DNA from: Clostridia bacterium
Lineage (GTDB): Bacteria; Bacillota_A; Clostridia; Oscillospirales; Acutalibacteraceae
Assembly: GCA_017529165.1 (NCBI GenBank)
Contig: JAFXNY010000162.1
Coordinates: 1-24,690 of the forward strand
Reading direction: 5' to 3'
DNA: 24,690 nt
The position numbers and the translations under genes are program-made. Under the pieces are notes generated by a model. It searched no databases, was not told the origin of the DNA, and saw only the letters and a list, made by a program, of their open reading frames with translations. This document shows positions 8,670-16,877 of this stretch, piece after piece (the stretch's first letter is position 1; each line of letters begins with the position of its first letter).

Positions 8670-9586
8670 GTAGAGTTGTGTTTGTTGTAGGCCCTACTGC
8701 TTCAGGAAAATCGGATTTGGCGGTAAAGCTAGCTCATAAGTTTTCATCCCCTGTGATATCGGCTGATTCAATGCAGATATATCGGGGTATGCATATTGCC
8801 TCTGCGGCGCCGGATGAAAGTGAAATGCAGGGCGTAGAGCATAAGCTTTTAGAGTTTCTGCCTTACGGCACGCAGTTTAGCGTTTCTGATTATGCCGATA
8901 TGGCACGAGGGGAAATTAAAAAAAGCATAAGTGCCGGTAAAACGCCTATTGTAGCCGGCGGCACAGGTCTTTATATAAATGCACTAACCGATAATGTACA
9001 GTTTTTGCCGGTAAAAACAGACTACTTAGTAAGAGAAAGATTAGATAGTGAGTTTGAGCGTTTAGGCGGGGAAGCAATGCTTGAGCGTTTAAGAAAAATT
9101 GACTATACGGCGGCAGAAAAATTAAGTGTAAATGACCGCCGCAGGATAATAAGGGCGCTCGAAATATACGAAACATCGGGCATTACCAAAACCGAGCAAA
9201 ACAGGCGCTCTAAATTATCTCCCCCAGAGTTTACGCCGATAATCATAGGGATAAACTTTGCTGACCGCCAAAAGCTTTATGACAGGATAAATAAGCGGGT
9301 AGATACAATGGTACAAAGAGGTCTTGTAGAAGAGGCTAAAATTGCCTTTAAGCGAGAGAATGGCGGCGGTGCTGTGCAGGCGATAGGGCATAAAGAGTTT
9401 TTTGGGTACTTTAAGGGTGAGCAGACTCTCGAAGAAGCAATAGAAGGTCTTAAAAGAGCAACAAGAAGATATGCCAAAAGACAGCTTACCTGGTTTAATA
9501 AAGACAGCCGCATAAATTGGATATTAAAAGACAAAAACCCCGATATTTTCGGTGAGGCGTTAAAAATCATAGAAAGAGAGGGATAG
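8666..9586 (+). CDS. miaA: tRNA dimethylallyltransferase MiaA
   Basis: The enzyme transfers a dimethylallyl group from DMAPP to N6 of A37 in tRNAs decoding UNN codons, giving i6A, the substrate of MiaB. The 306-aa protein starts with the P-loop GPTASGKS (9-16), followed by D34 in ISADSMQIYRG, GGTGLYINAL with T100, and the zinc-finger-like helical insert around 110-200. The ATG overlaps the mutL stop by 4 nt (ATGA), which suggests translational coupling. Finding mutS, mutL, miaA and miaB in one run is common in bacteria. Confidence 0.96.
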   Translation: MSRVVFVVGPTASGKSDLAVKLAHKFSSPVISADSMQIYRGMHIASAAPDESEMQGVEHKLLEFLPYGTQFSVSDYADMARGEIKKSISAGKTPIVAGGTGLYINALTDNVQFLPVKTDYLVRERLDSEFERLGGEAMLERLRKIDYTAAEKLSVNDRRRIIRALEIYETSGITKTEQNRRSKLSPPEFTPIIIGINFADRQKLYDRINKRVDTMVQRGLVEEAKIAFKRENGGGAVQAIGHKEFFGYFKGEQTLEEAIEGLKRATRRYAKRQLTWFNKDSRINWILKDKNPDIFGEALKIIEREG

Positions 9587-9590
9587 AGCC

Positions 9591-10796
9591 GTGCGAGAGC
9601 ATTTAGGGCTTAAGATATTTTTAGGGCTTTTGTTAATTGTTTTTCTTGTGCACCAGCTCTATTCTGCTTTTTACAAACCTATTTCCACCGAAACGGCGGA
9701 ATATTTTGAGGTCGTATCGGGCATATCGGCGCACGGTGTGGTAATAAGAAACGAAAAGATTATAACAAACTCGGCTTCGGGAGCACTGCACTATATAACT
9801 ACCGATGGCACCCGTGCCGCTAAAGGCGGAACTATAGCGGAGATTTATTCCGATGCATCAGTATCGGGCAAAATCAGCCGTATGCACGCAGTGGAAAGCG
9901 AGCTTCAAAATATTACTCAAATAGAGGAATACAATAATGTTCAGGCCGCCGATATGGAAATGGTAAACGGCAAAGTGTCAGGTTCTCTTAATGAAGTAAT
10001 AAGGTCGTGTGCATCGGGTGACTTTTCCACTACGGCACAGATTTCAGAACAACTTATTACAAATATAAACCGCAGGCAGATGTTAACCGGAGAGCTCACC
10101 GATTTTACAGCTACCAAGGCGGCGCTGAGTGAAGAATTAAACAGCTTAAAGGCTTCAATACCGGCGCCTACCGGCAGAGTTATTGCCGATACATCCGGAT
10201 ATTTTGTTTCTTCTACCGATGGGTACGAGCAGGTGCTCACGGCAGGCGATATGACTGCGATTACCCCCGAGTTTTTAAGCAGTATTTCGCCGGCGGAGGT
10301 CCCCCAAAATGCAATCGGCAAAATTGTTTCAGATTATGAGTGGTATATTGCAGCAAAAATGGGAATAAACGATAGCCTTAAATATAAGCAGGGCGATAGC
10401 GTGATTATAAAAACTACGGTAAAATCGGCGCCGCAGCTGAGTGTTACCGTAGAGTGTATAAATATGTCGGATAACTCGGATAGCGCCGTAGTGATTTTTT
10501 CCTGCCAGCAGTTAAACGGAGAGCTTAGTTCAATCAGAGAGGGAGAAATAACTATTGTCAACAAAACATATAAAGGGCTCCGGCTTTCAAAGAAAGATTT
10601 AAGGGTTGTTGACGGCGTAACCGGCGTATATACCGTTTCGGGACTTAAGCTTAAGTTTGTGCCGGTAAATGTTATTTACAGCACAGAAGATTTTATAATT
10701 TGCGAACAAAAGCGTAGCGAGGATACGGTGCTTCGTCTTTACGATGAAGTAGTGGTTAAAGGAAAGGGACTTTATGATGGGAAAATCGTCGGTTGA
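9591..10796 (+). CDS. HlyD-like single-pass membrane protein, function unknown
   Basis: A 401-aa protein with a GTG start preceded by GAGGG. It has one N-terminal membrane anchor at about residues 7-26 and a large outer part. Two stretches look like the halves of a barrel-sandwich (lipoyl-like) hybrid: roughly 48-93 (SGALHYITTDG) and 195-225 (TSGYFVSSTDG). Between them is a helical, probably coiled-coil segment from about 95 to 190, and a beta-rich domain follows to the end. This order resembles HlyD/MFP adaptor proteins, but no ABC transporter or outer-membrane partner is nearby and the host is probably monoderm. Location directly before yggS-sepF-divIVA suggests a role at the envelope or division site; that is inference. 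The end overlaps yggS by 23 nt. Confidence 0.65.
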   Translation: MREHLGLKIFLGLLLIVFLVHQLYSAFYKPISTETAEYFEVVSGISAHGVVIRNEKIITNSASGALHYITTDGTRAAKGGTIAEIYSDASVSGKISRMHAVESELQNITQIEEYNNVQAADMEMVNGKVSGSLNEVIRSCASGDFSTTAQISEQLITNINRRQMLTGELTDFTATKAALSEELNSLKASIPAPTGRVIADTSGYFVSSTDGYEQVLTAGDMTAITPEFLSSISPAEVPQNAIGKIVSDYEWYIAAKMGINDSLKYKQGDSVIIKTTVKSAPQLSVTVECINMSDNSDSAVVIFSCQQLNGELSSIREGEITIVNKTYKGLRLSKKDLRVVDGVTGVYTVSGLKLKFVPVNVIYSTEDFIICEQKRSEDTVLRLYDEVVVKGKGLYDGKIVG

Positions 10797-11487
10797 GATA
10801 TTTGATGAAAACTATAAAAGAGTGCTTTCGGGAATTGCTGAGGCCGCGGTTAAATCGGGAAGGGACCCACAGGATATAGCCCTGCTTGCCGCTACAAAAA
10901 CAGTTGATATAGGTGTTATAAATCACGCTATTAAGAGTGGTATAAAATACATTGGCGAAAACAGGGTTCAGGAGTTTTTAAGCAAGGATAAAGATTATCT
11001 GCCGGTTCATAAGCATTTTATTGGCCATTTGCAGACAAACAAGGTTAAAGATATTGTAGGCAAGGTTGAGCTTATACATTCGGTAGATTCGTATCATTTA
11101 GCAGAAGAGATTTCAAAACAGTCTGTAAAAAAAGGTATTACAAGCGATATTTTAGTTGAAGTAAATGTCGGCAAGCAGGATAGTAAATACGGTTTTGAAA
11201 TAGAAGAGGTGTGCGAAAATATAGCAAAAATTGCCACACTCGATGGTATAAGGGTGCGGGGGCTTATGGCAATTCCTCCTATTTGCGAAAAACCGGAGGA
11301 TAACATCAAGTTTTTTGATATGCTTTACAAACTGTTTATTGACATTAAGGGTCAAAAAATAGATAATAGTAATATAAATATTTTATCTATGGGTATGTCG
11401 GATGATTATAAGGCGGCAATCGAGTGCGGAGCTAATCTTATAAGACTCGGTACCGCACTTTTCGGCAAAAGAAATTATAACATTTAA
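10774..11487 (+). CDS. yggS: YggS/PLPBP-family pyridoxal phosphate homeostasis protein (YlmE)
   Basis: A cytosolic PLP-binding TIM-barrel protein that buffers pyridoxal phosphate and has no known catalytic turnover. The PLP lysine is K42 in LLAATKTV. Further family marks are YIGENRVQEF (around 60-69), HFIGHLQTNKV and the phosphate-binding end SMGMSDDYKAAIECGANLIRLGTALFG (split between about residues 207 and 233). Two ATG codons, 10774 and 10777, lie 5 and 8 nt after a GGAAAGGG ribosome binding site inside the previous gene, so the exact start is ambiguous by one residue. It precedes sepF as ylmE precedes ylmF in Bacillus. Confidence 0.93.
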   Translation: MMGKSSVEIFDENYKRVLSGIAEAAVKSGRDPQDIALLAATKTVDIGVINHAIKSGIKYIGENRVQEFLSKDKDYLPVHKHFIGHLQTNKVKDIVGKVELIHSVDSYHLAEEISKQSVKKGITSDILVEVNVGKQDSKYGFEIEEVCENIAKIATLDGIRVRGLMAIPPICEKPEDNIKFFDMLYKLFIDIKGQKIDNSNINILSMGMSDDYKAAIECGANLIRLGTALFGKRNYNI

Positions 11488-11520
11488 TTAGTCAAAATTA
11501 CACGAAAGGGTGTTTTATTA

Positions 11521-11970
11521 ATGGGACTTTGGGACAGTATTAAAAACATTATGACAATTCCGGATGACGATGAGTATGAAAACGAGTCTGTTATGGAAGA
11601 GGCAGAGGAGCAAAAACCTGCAAGGGAAGAGCAGACTACAAGGCGTGAACCCCGTCTTATAAAATCAAAGGCGAATGCCACACAGCCGGCACATCAAGTG
11701 CAGGTAGTACTTGTAAAACCTGATAGGTTTGATGATATGCCGTCTGTTGCGGACCATCTTAACGCAGGCAAAACGGTTGTACTCAATCTTGAAGATGCAT
11801 CAAGCGAGGTTGCACGCAGAATGGTGGACTTTTTAAGCGGCGCTACATATGCAAACGGCGGAAATATGAAAAAGGTTGCAAAAAACACCTTCTTAATTGC
11901 GGCGCACGGCGTGGGTGTTGCCGGCGAAGTTTCGCTTGATGACTTTGACCAGAGCAAAATATATTTTTAG
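11521..11970 (+). CDS. sepF: Cell division protein SepF
   Basis: SepF binds the C-terminal tail of FtsZ and anchors the Z ring to the membrane. The 149-aa protein begins with an amphipathic helix MGLWDSIKNIM that serves as membrane anchor, followed by an acidic and basic disordered linker (about 15-55), then the compact SepF core from about 58 to 140 including LNLEDASSEVARRMVDFL, SGATYANGG and NTFLIAAHGV. Size and order are typical. AAAGGG lies 11 nt before the ATG. ftsA or ftsZ are not in the window. Confidence 0.94.
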   Translation: MGLWDSIKNIMTIPDDDEYENESVMEEAEEQKPAREEQTTRREPRLIKSKANATQPAHQVQVVLVKPDRFDDMPSVADHLNAGKTVVLNLEDASSEVARRMVDFLSGATYANGGNMKKVAKNTFLIAAHGVGVAGEVSLDDFDQSKIYF

Positions 11971-12012
11971 TAGAAACCGGGATAGATTTCTGCGCTTATA
12001 GGAGGAATAATT

Positions 12013-12804
12013 ATGCTAAGTGCAAAGGATGTAAGAGGCGTTACATTTTCAAAGCAGGTAAACGGATACCGCCGTGAAGAAGTAGATGTATTTCTTGATA
12101 AGGTTGAGGCCGATTATGAAGCGTACGAGCGTACACTAAGGGATGCCAATACCAAGATTCACGAGCTCGAAACTCAGCTTGCCGAAAACAAGAGCAGTGA
12201 AGGCAGTATTCAAAATGTTCTAATAAGCGCTCAAAAGCTTGCCGATAAAATTGTTGCAGAAGCAAAAGAAAAGAGCAATGCAATAATTGATGAAGCGAAA
12301 GCCAACTTAGAGGTTCTTAAAAACCGCGAGAAAGAGCTTTCGGGTACATTTGAGCAAAAGGCACAAGAGCGTAAAAAGATTGCTCGTGATGCACTTGATA
12401 AGATAATTGACGAGGCCAAAGAAAACAGAGATAAGATTTCACAGTCGGTAGAAAAGACGGTTAAAAAGCAAACCGACCTTTACAACAGATTAAAGCTCGA
12501 AACAGCCGCTTTTAAGGCCGAGATTATGGATAAGTATAAAAAACAGCTTGAGCTTATATCCAAAATACCCGATAGTATTCCTACAAGCCCCGAAGAAATA
12601 GCGGCGGCGGTAGATTTTAATGTAGATGACCTTTCGGATAGAGAAAGCTTTATTAAAGAAATCGAAGCTAAACCTATAGAGGCAAAAGCGGATGAAGATA
12701 TAAGCATAATAGAAGAAATAACACAGGCGGCACAGCCGAAAGAAGTTGATAAACCGCAGGGGTTTGTTGTCAATGCGGTAAGTGACTATAAAGAGGAAGA
12801 ATAA
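12013..12804 (+). CDS. divIVA: DivIVA-domain cell division/polarity protein
   Basis: A coiled-coil scaffold that binds negatively curved membrane at the division septum and poles. The N-terminal domain (1-45) has the family pattern VTFSKQVNGYRREEVDVFLDKVE; F12 and R20 are candidates for membrane contact. A long heptad-rich coiled coil follows to about residue 180, rich in Lys, Glu and Ala, and then a Pro-containing acidic tail (about 185-263) that varies between species. At 263 aa it is longer than Bacillus DivIVA (164 aa) but within the clostridial range. The AGGAGG ribosome binding site is strong. Position after sepF matches Bacillus, except that ylmG and ylmH are absent. Confidence 0.93.
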   Translation: MLSAKDVRGVTFSKQVNGYRREEVDVFLDKVEADYEAYERTLRDANTKIHELETQLAENKSSEGSIQNVLISAQKLADKIVAEAKEKSNAIIDEAKANLEVLKNREKELSGTFEQKAQERKKIARDALDKIIDEAKENRDKISQSVEKTVKKQTDLYNRLKLETAAFKAEIMDKYKKQLELISKIPDSIPTSPEEIAAAVDFNVDDLSDRESFIKEIEAKPIEAKADEDISIIEEITQAAQPKEVDKPQGFVVNAVSDYKEEE

Positions 12805-12817
12805 CGGAGAGATAGCA

Positions 12818-13333
12818 GTGATAGCTTATATAATTGCGGCGGTAGTGGGATTGTTTGTAATTGGCGCTGACCAATATACAAAATATTTAATAATCACAAA
12901 TTATACCCTTGCCGAATCGCACACATTTATTCCCAAACTAATAGATATCACCTATGTCAGAAACACAGGCGCCGCCTGGGGAATGCTTTCTGACCGTACG
13001 TGGTTACTTATAGGTATAACTACGGTGGTTATGCTCGTTTGCATTGCTCTTATACTTAAATACGGAACAAAGAACAAGATTCTTCTTTGGGCTATGATTT
13101 TGGTGCTTTCGGGCGGAATCGGAAATATGATTGATAGGGTTTTTAAAGGCGGTTCGGTAGTTGATTTTCTGCATTTTACCTTTTGGCCTGATTTTCCGGT
13201 GTTTAATCTTGCCGATTGTGCAATAGTTATAGGCGCAGTACTTCTTATTATCTATTTTATTTTAGATTTGTACCGTGACCAGAAAAGGAAAACCGGCAAA
13301 AGTGTAGAAGACACAAAAAGTGATGAGCAATAA
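12818..13333 (+). CDS. lspA: Lipoprotein signal peptidase LspA
   Basis: Signal peptidase II removes the signal peptide of prolipoproteins in the membrane. Four membrane helices and all signatures are present: DQYTKYLI, RNTGAAWG, GGIGNMIDRV and FNLADCAI. The catalytic aspartates are D106 (in MIDR) and D133 (in NLAD) counted from the chosen start. The open frame reaches an ATG at 12782 inside divIVA, but GGAGAG lies 6 nt before a GTG at 12818 and that start gives the usual short N-terminus, so I use it (171 aa). The rluD-type gene overlaps its end, as ylyB follows lspA in Bacillus. Confidence 0.94.
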   Translation: MIAYIIAAVVGLFVIGADQYTKYLIITNYTLAESHTFIPKLIDITYVRNTGAAWGMLSDRTWLLIGITTVVMLVCIALILKYGTKNKILLWAMILVLSGGIGNMIDRVFKGGSVVDFLHFTFWPDFPVFNLADCAIVIGAVLLIIYFILDLYRDQKRKTGKSVEDTKSDEQ

Positions 13334-14243
13334 TACATTTGATTTTATAGGCGATAAACCAAGTCGACTTGATGTCTTTATATCGGAGGTTTTATCTCTA
13401 AGCCGAACACGGGCCGCCTCTTTAATAGAGGACGGATATGCTAAGGTTAACGGAAAAATCGCCACCAAAAGCTTAAAGGTGCATATTGGCGATAAGATTT
13501 CGGTTGTTTTGCCTCAGGTTAAGCCTTATAAAGCAGAACCCCAAAACATAAGCCTCGATATTGTTTATGAGGATAGCGACCTTTTAGTTGTTAATAAGCC
13601 AAAGGGAATGGTAGTTCATCCTGCTGCAGGTAATTATCAGAACACGCTTGTAAATGCCGTGCTTTACCACTGCCCCAATAGTCTTTCAGGGATAGGCGGT
13701 GTAATGCGTCCGGGGATACTTCATAGGATAGATAAAAACACAAGCGGACTGTTAATAGTGGCTAAAAATGATTATGCACATAATTTTTTGGCGGCACAGA
13801 TAAAAGAGCATTCTTTAGACCGTGAGTATGAAGCGGTAGTTTACGGTAACATAAAAGAGGACGAGGGCACAATAAACGCCCCTATTGGCAGGCATCCTGT
13901 AAAGCGCAAGCAAATGGCAGTAACCGATAAAAACTCAAAGGTAGCCGTAACGCATTTCAGAGTTTTAGAGCGTTTCGGCAATTTTACGCATATGAGATGT
14001 AGGCTCGAGACCGGCAGAACACATCAGATAAGGGTGCATATGTCTTACATCGGGCATCCTCTGGCAGGAGACGATGTTTACGGTCCTAAAAAAGTTATTA
14101 AAAGCCTTAACGGGCAGTGCTTGCACGCTAAGAGGATAGGCTTTATTCATCCGAGAACGAGTGAACATCTTGAGTTTGAAAGCGGTTTGCCGGGGTATTT
14201 TACAGATTTTTTGGAGGTATGCCGTAAAAATGGGAAGATTTGA
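13323..14243 (+). CDS. RluA/RluD-family ribosomal large subunit pseudouridine synthase
   Basis: The enzyme isomerises specific uridines in 23S rRNA. An S4 RNA-binding domain lies at about residues 13-70 (RLDVFISEVLSLSRTRA...KVNGK), then the catalytic domain with HRIDKNTSGLLIVAK, catalytic Asp 137, and RTHQIRVHMSYIGHPLAGDDVYG further on. The 306-aa length fits RluD. A GTG codon directly precedes the ATG, but the ATG at 13323 is the simpler start; both lie inside the end of lspA, and no strong ribosome binding site is seen, which suggests coupling. It corresponds to ylyB of Bacillus. Which uridines it modifies cannot be told from motifs alone. Confidence 0.92.
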   Translation: MSNNTFDFIGDKPSRLDVFISEVLSLSRTRAASLIEDGYAKVNGKIATKSLKVHIGDKISVVLPQVKPYKAEPQNISLDIVYEDSDLLVVNKPKGMVVHPAAGNYQNTLVNAVLYHCPNSLSGIGGVMRPGILHRIDKNTSGLLIVAKNDYAHNFLAAQIKEHSLDREYEAVVYGNIKEDEGTINAPIGRHPVKRKQMAVTDKNSKVAVTHFRVLERFGNFTHMRCRLETGRTHQIRVHMSYIGHPLAGDDVYGPKKVIKSLNGQCLHAKRIGFIHPRTSEHLEFESGLPGYFTDFLEVCRKNGKI

Positions 14244-15054
14244 CGGGTGCCTTTTAGCCTGTGATATAGACGGAACGCTGATTTATGATAAACTCTTACC
14301 CGAAAGAAATATCAGAAAAATAGAAGAGTTTGTAAGTAAGGGCGGTGCGTTTTCACTTTCAACCGGCAGAACGGTACAGGCAATCAGTGATGTAACAGAA
14401 AAAATCAAATGTATATCGCCGTCCGTTCTTTCAAATGGTTGTGTAATATATGATTTTCAAAACAATAAAGCAATTTCACAAAAGCTGCTTTCAAACGAAG
14501 TTCTTCAAATGGCAGAAACGGTTATAAATACAGTTGGGATTGGTGTGGAAGTTCACACGGCGGATAAGGTGCTTGTGCCTTTTAGAAGTTTGATGTCCGA
14601 TTTGCACGAACAGTACGAAAGTATGCAGGCACAGTTTGTAAGTCTTAAAGAAATTGTGCAAGAAAAGATAAATAAGATTATCTACTTTATTGAGAATGAA
14701 AAACAGAGGGATGCGGTTCACCGCATTGCCGAAGGGTATAAGGAAGTAAGCGTTTTTTACGATACAAGCGCCACTATAAACGGCGTAAAACAAAACTATG
14801 TAGAGCAAATGCCCAAGGGAGTTTCTAAAGCGGCGGCGCTTAAAGATTTGTGCCGAATGCTAAAGATTAAAAACGGCGGCTATTTTGCAATAGGCGATTA
14901 TTACAACGATATTGAAATGTTAAAAAGTGCTGATATCAGTGCGGTGCCGTGTGAGGCGCCCGAAGATGTGAAAGAGACGGCTTCTACTGTCGTAGGTTCT
15001 GCGGCAAACGGTGCAGTTGCAGATTTTATTGAATATTTGGAGGAGATTTTTTAA
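14230..15054 (+). CDS. Cof-type HAD-superfamily hydrolase
   Basis: A cytosolic phosphatase of the HAD superfamily, Cof/type IIB, probably acting on sugar phosphates or small phosphorylated metabolites. Motif I is ACDIDGTL with nucleophile D12 and acid/base D14; motif II is around STGR (44-47); motif III is K200; motif IV is GDYYND with D223 and D227. The mixed cap domain lies between about 80 and 185. The frame is open back to 14161, but GGAGG lies 11 nt before the ATG at 14230 and motif I then sits at the usual distance from the N-terminus. It overlaps the rluD-type gene by 14 nt and ends 1 nt before the transketolase gene. The substrate is unknown. Confidence 0.87.
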   Translation: MGRFDGCLLACDIDGTLIYDKLLPERNIRKIEEFVSKGGAFSLSTGRTVQAISDVTEKIKCISPSVLSNGCVIYDFQNNKAISQKLLSNEVLQMAETVINTVGIGVEVHTADKVLVPFRSLMSDLHEQYESMQAQFVSLKEIVQEKINKIIYFIENEKQRDAVHRIAEGYKEVSVFYDTSATINGVKQNYVEQMPKGVSKAAALKDLCRMLKIKNGGYFAIGDYYNDIEMLKSADISAVPCEAPEDVKETASTVVGSAANGAVADFIEYLEEIF

Positions 15055-15055
15055 G

Positions 15056-15889
15056 ATGGACAAGCAAACAAAGCTAAACCTTGAAAAAACAGCGTGCATG
15101 GTGAGGATAGGAATTATTCACGGCGTTCATGCGGGCAAGTCGGGTCACCCGGGCGGCTCGTTATCAAGTGCGGATATTCTTACATACCTTTATTTTAAGG
15201 AAATGAATATAGACCCTAAAAACCCAAAAGACCCGGGTAGAGACAGATTTGTACTTTCAAAGGGGCATGCGGCGCCGGCACTTTATGCTACTCTGGCAGA
15301 GCGTGGATTTTTTAGTCCTGATGAACTATTTAATCTCCGCCACATAGGCTCTTTTTTGCAAGGACACCCGGATATGAAAAACACACCCGGAGTTGATATG
15401 TCCACAGGCTCTCTCGGTCAGGGTATATCGGCAGCGGTAGGTATGGCGCTTAGCGCTAAACATTTTGGGTTTAATTACCGTGTTTATGCAATACTCGGAG
15501 ACGGCGAAATAGAAGAGGGTCAGGTTTGGGAAGCGGCTATGTTTGCTGCCAATAAAAAGCTTTCAAATCTTACTGTTTTTGTTGACCTTAACGGACTTCA
15601 GATAGACGGTACAATAGACGAAGTCAATTCTGCACGCCCTGTAGATAAAAAGTTTGAGGCGTTCGGATGGGATACAATAGAAATTGACGGTCACGACTTC
15701 GAACAGATTGAAGATGCTTTGAATAAGGCTAAAAATAGTGATAAACCGGTTGCCATTATTGCAAATACCGTAAAGGGCAAGGGCGTATCATACATGGAAA
15801 ACGCAGTCGGCTGGCACGGTACGGCGCCAAATGACGAACAATACGCACAGGCGATAAAAGAGCTTGAAACCGCCCTTGCGGCATTTTAA
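15056..15889 (+). CDS. Transketolase, N-terminal (TPP-binding) subunit
   Basis: One half of a split transketolase, which moves two-carbon ketol units between sugar phosphates. This 277-aa chain binds thiamine diphosphate: GDG at 148-150 through N179 in FVDLNG forms the Mg2+-TPP motif. The usual histidines are present (H25, H31 in HAGKSGHPGG, H71 in KGHAAPALY, H104). The frame is open upstream to 15011, but the ATG at 15056 has GGAGGAG at proper distance. The C-terminal half follows after 13 nt. Split transketolases are widespread in Clostridia and archaea. Such pairs are sometimes DXP-synthase-like by annotation, but the size and motifs here are those of transketolase. Confidence 0.93.
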   Translation: MDKQTKLNLEKTACMVRIGIIHGVHAGKSGHPGGSLSSADILTYLYFKEMNIDPKNPKDPGRDRFVLSKGHAAPALYATLAERGFFSPDELFNLRHIGSFLQGHPDMKNTPGVDMSTGSLGQGISAAVGMALSAKHFGFNYRVYAILGDGEIEEGQVWEAAMFAANKKLSNLTVFVDLNGLQIDGTIDEVNSARPVDKKFEAFGWDTIEIDGHDFEQIEDALNKAKNSDKPVAIIANTVKGKGVSYMENAVGWHGTAPNDEQYAQAIKELETALAAF

Positions 15890-15902
15890 GGGGGAAACAA
15901 AA

Positions 15903-16850
15903 ATGGCAGATGTAAAAACTATTGCAACCCGTGTAGGCTATGGTGAGGCATTAGTAGAACTCGGTGGCATTAGAGAAGATTTTTTAGTAATGGATGCAGA
16001 CCTTGCCGCCGCAACGCAGACCGGCAAGTTCAAAGCAGCATTTCCTGATAGATTTTATAATTGCGGTATAGCGGAACAAAATATGATGGGTATAGCGGCA
16101 GGCATTGCTGCGACAGGCAAGAGAGTTTTTGTAAGCTCATTTGCTATGTTTGCATCAGGCAGAGCCTTTGAGCAGATAAGAAACTCTATTTGCTATCCGG
16201 GACTTCCTGTAATAATCGGCGCTACTCACGCAGGCATATCGGTAGGGGAGGACGGCGCTACCCACCAGTGCCTAGAAGATATTGCTATTATGCGTACACT
16301 GCCTAATATTACAATAATTAACCCTGCCGATGCGGTTGAGGCAAAAAAGGCGGTTTATGCTGCTATAGAACATGACGGTCCCGTTTATATGCGGTTTGGC
16401 AGATATGCAGTGCCGGTAGTGTTTGATGAATCTTACGAGTTTAAGATAGGGAAAGCCAATATTTTGCGTGACGGCAAGGATGTTACAATAATTGCTACCG
16501 GACTTATGGTTGACGAAGCGCTTAAAGCATATGAAATGTTAAAGAGCGAGGGTATATCGGCACGCATTATCAATATGGCAACAATTAAACCTCTTGATAC
16601 CGAGGCTGTAATAAATGCCGCTAAAGAAACAGGCGCTATCGTTACCGCCGAAGAACATTCCGTAATAGGCGGACTCGGCAGTGCCGTGGCTGAAACACTA
16701 ACAGAGGTTTATCCGGTACCGATAGTAAAGCTCGGTGTTTATGATAGATTTGGTTTCTCAGGTCCTGCGGCAAAGCTTTTGGATGAGTTTGGCCTTAGAG
16801 CTGTAAATATAGTAGAAAAAGCCAAAAAGGCTATATCTCTTAAGAAATAA
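15903..16850 (+). CDS. Transketolase, C-terminal (pyrimidine-binding) subunit
   Basis: The second half of the split transketolase, 315 aa. The Pyr domain has GIAEQNMMGIAAG with E58, the glutamate that activates the TPP pyrimidine ring, and GEDGATHQ, typical of transketolase substrate sites. The C-terminal domain (about 185-315) has TAEEHSVIGGLGSAVAE. The start at 15903 follows AGGGGG; the longer frame from 15864 would lie inside the previous gene. Both halves are needed for an active enzyme, which in an anaerobe usually supplies pentose phosphates without the oxidative branch. Confidence 0.93.
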   Translation: MADVKTIATRVGYGEALVELGGIREDFLVMDADLAAATQTGKFKAAFPDRFYNCGIAEQNMMGIAAGIAATGKRVFVSSFAMFASGRAFEQIRNSICYPGLPVIIGATHAGISVGEDGATHQCLEDIAIMRTLPNITIINPADAVEAKKAVYAAIEHDGPVYMRFGRYAVPVVFDESYEFKIGKANILRDGKDVTIIATGLMVDEALKAYEMLKSEGISARIINMATIKPLDTEAVINAAKETGAIVTAEEHSVIGGLGSAVAETLTEVYPVPIVKLGVYDRFGFSGPAAKLLDEFGLRAVNIVEKAKKAISLKK

Positions 16851-16877
16851 ACAATTATCAAAAAGGAAGTAATAAAA

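Noticed and set aside
9941..10321. 126-codon minus-strand frame antisense to the HlyD-like gene
   Set aside because: The plus-strand gene has a membrane anchor, ribosome binding site and operon position; the antisense frame has none of these.
11971..12012. Possible terminator between sepF and divIVA
   Set aside because: Only a 5-bp AGAAA/TTTCT pairing without U run was found, too weak to call.
14161..14229. N-terminal extension of the HAD gene
   Set aside because: It lies inside the rluD-type gene, lacks a ribosome binding site and would place motif I abnormally far from the N-terminus.
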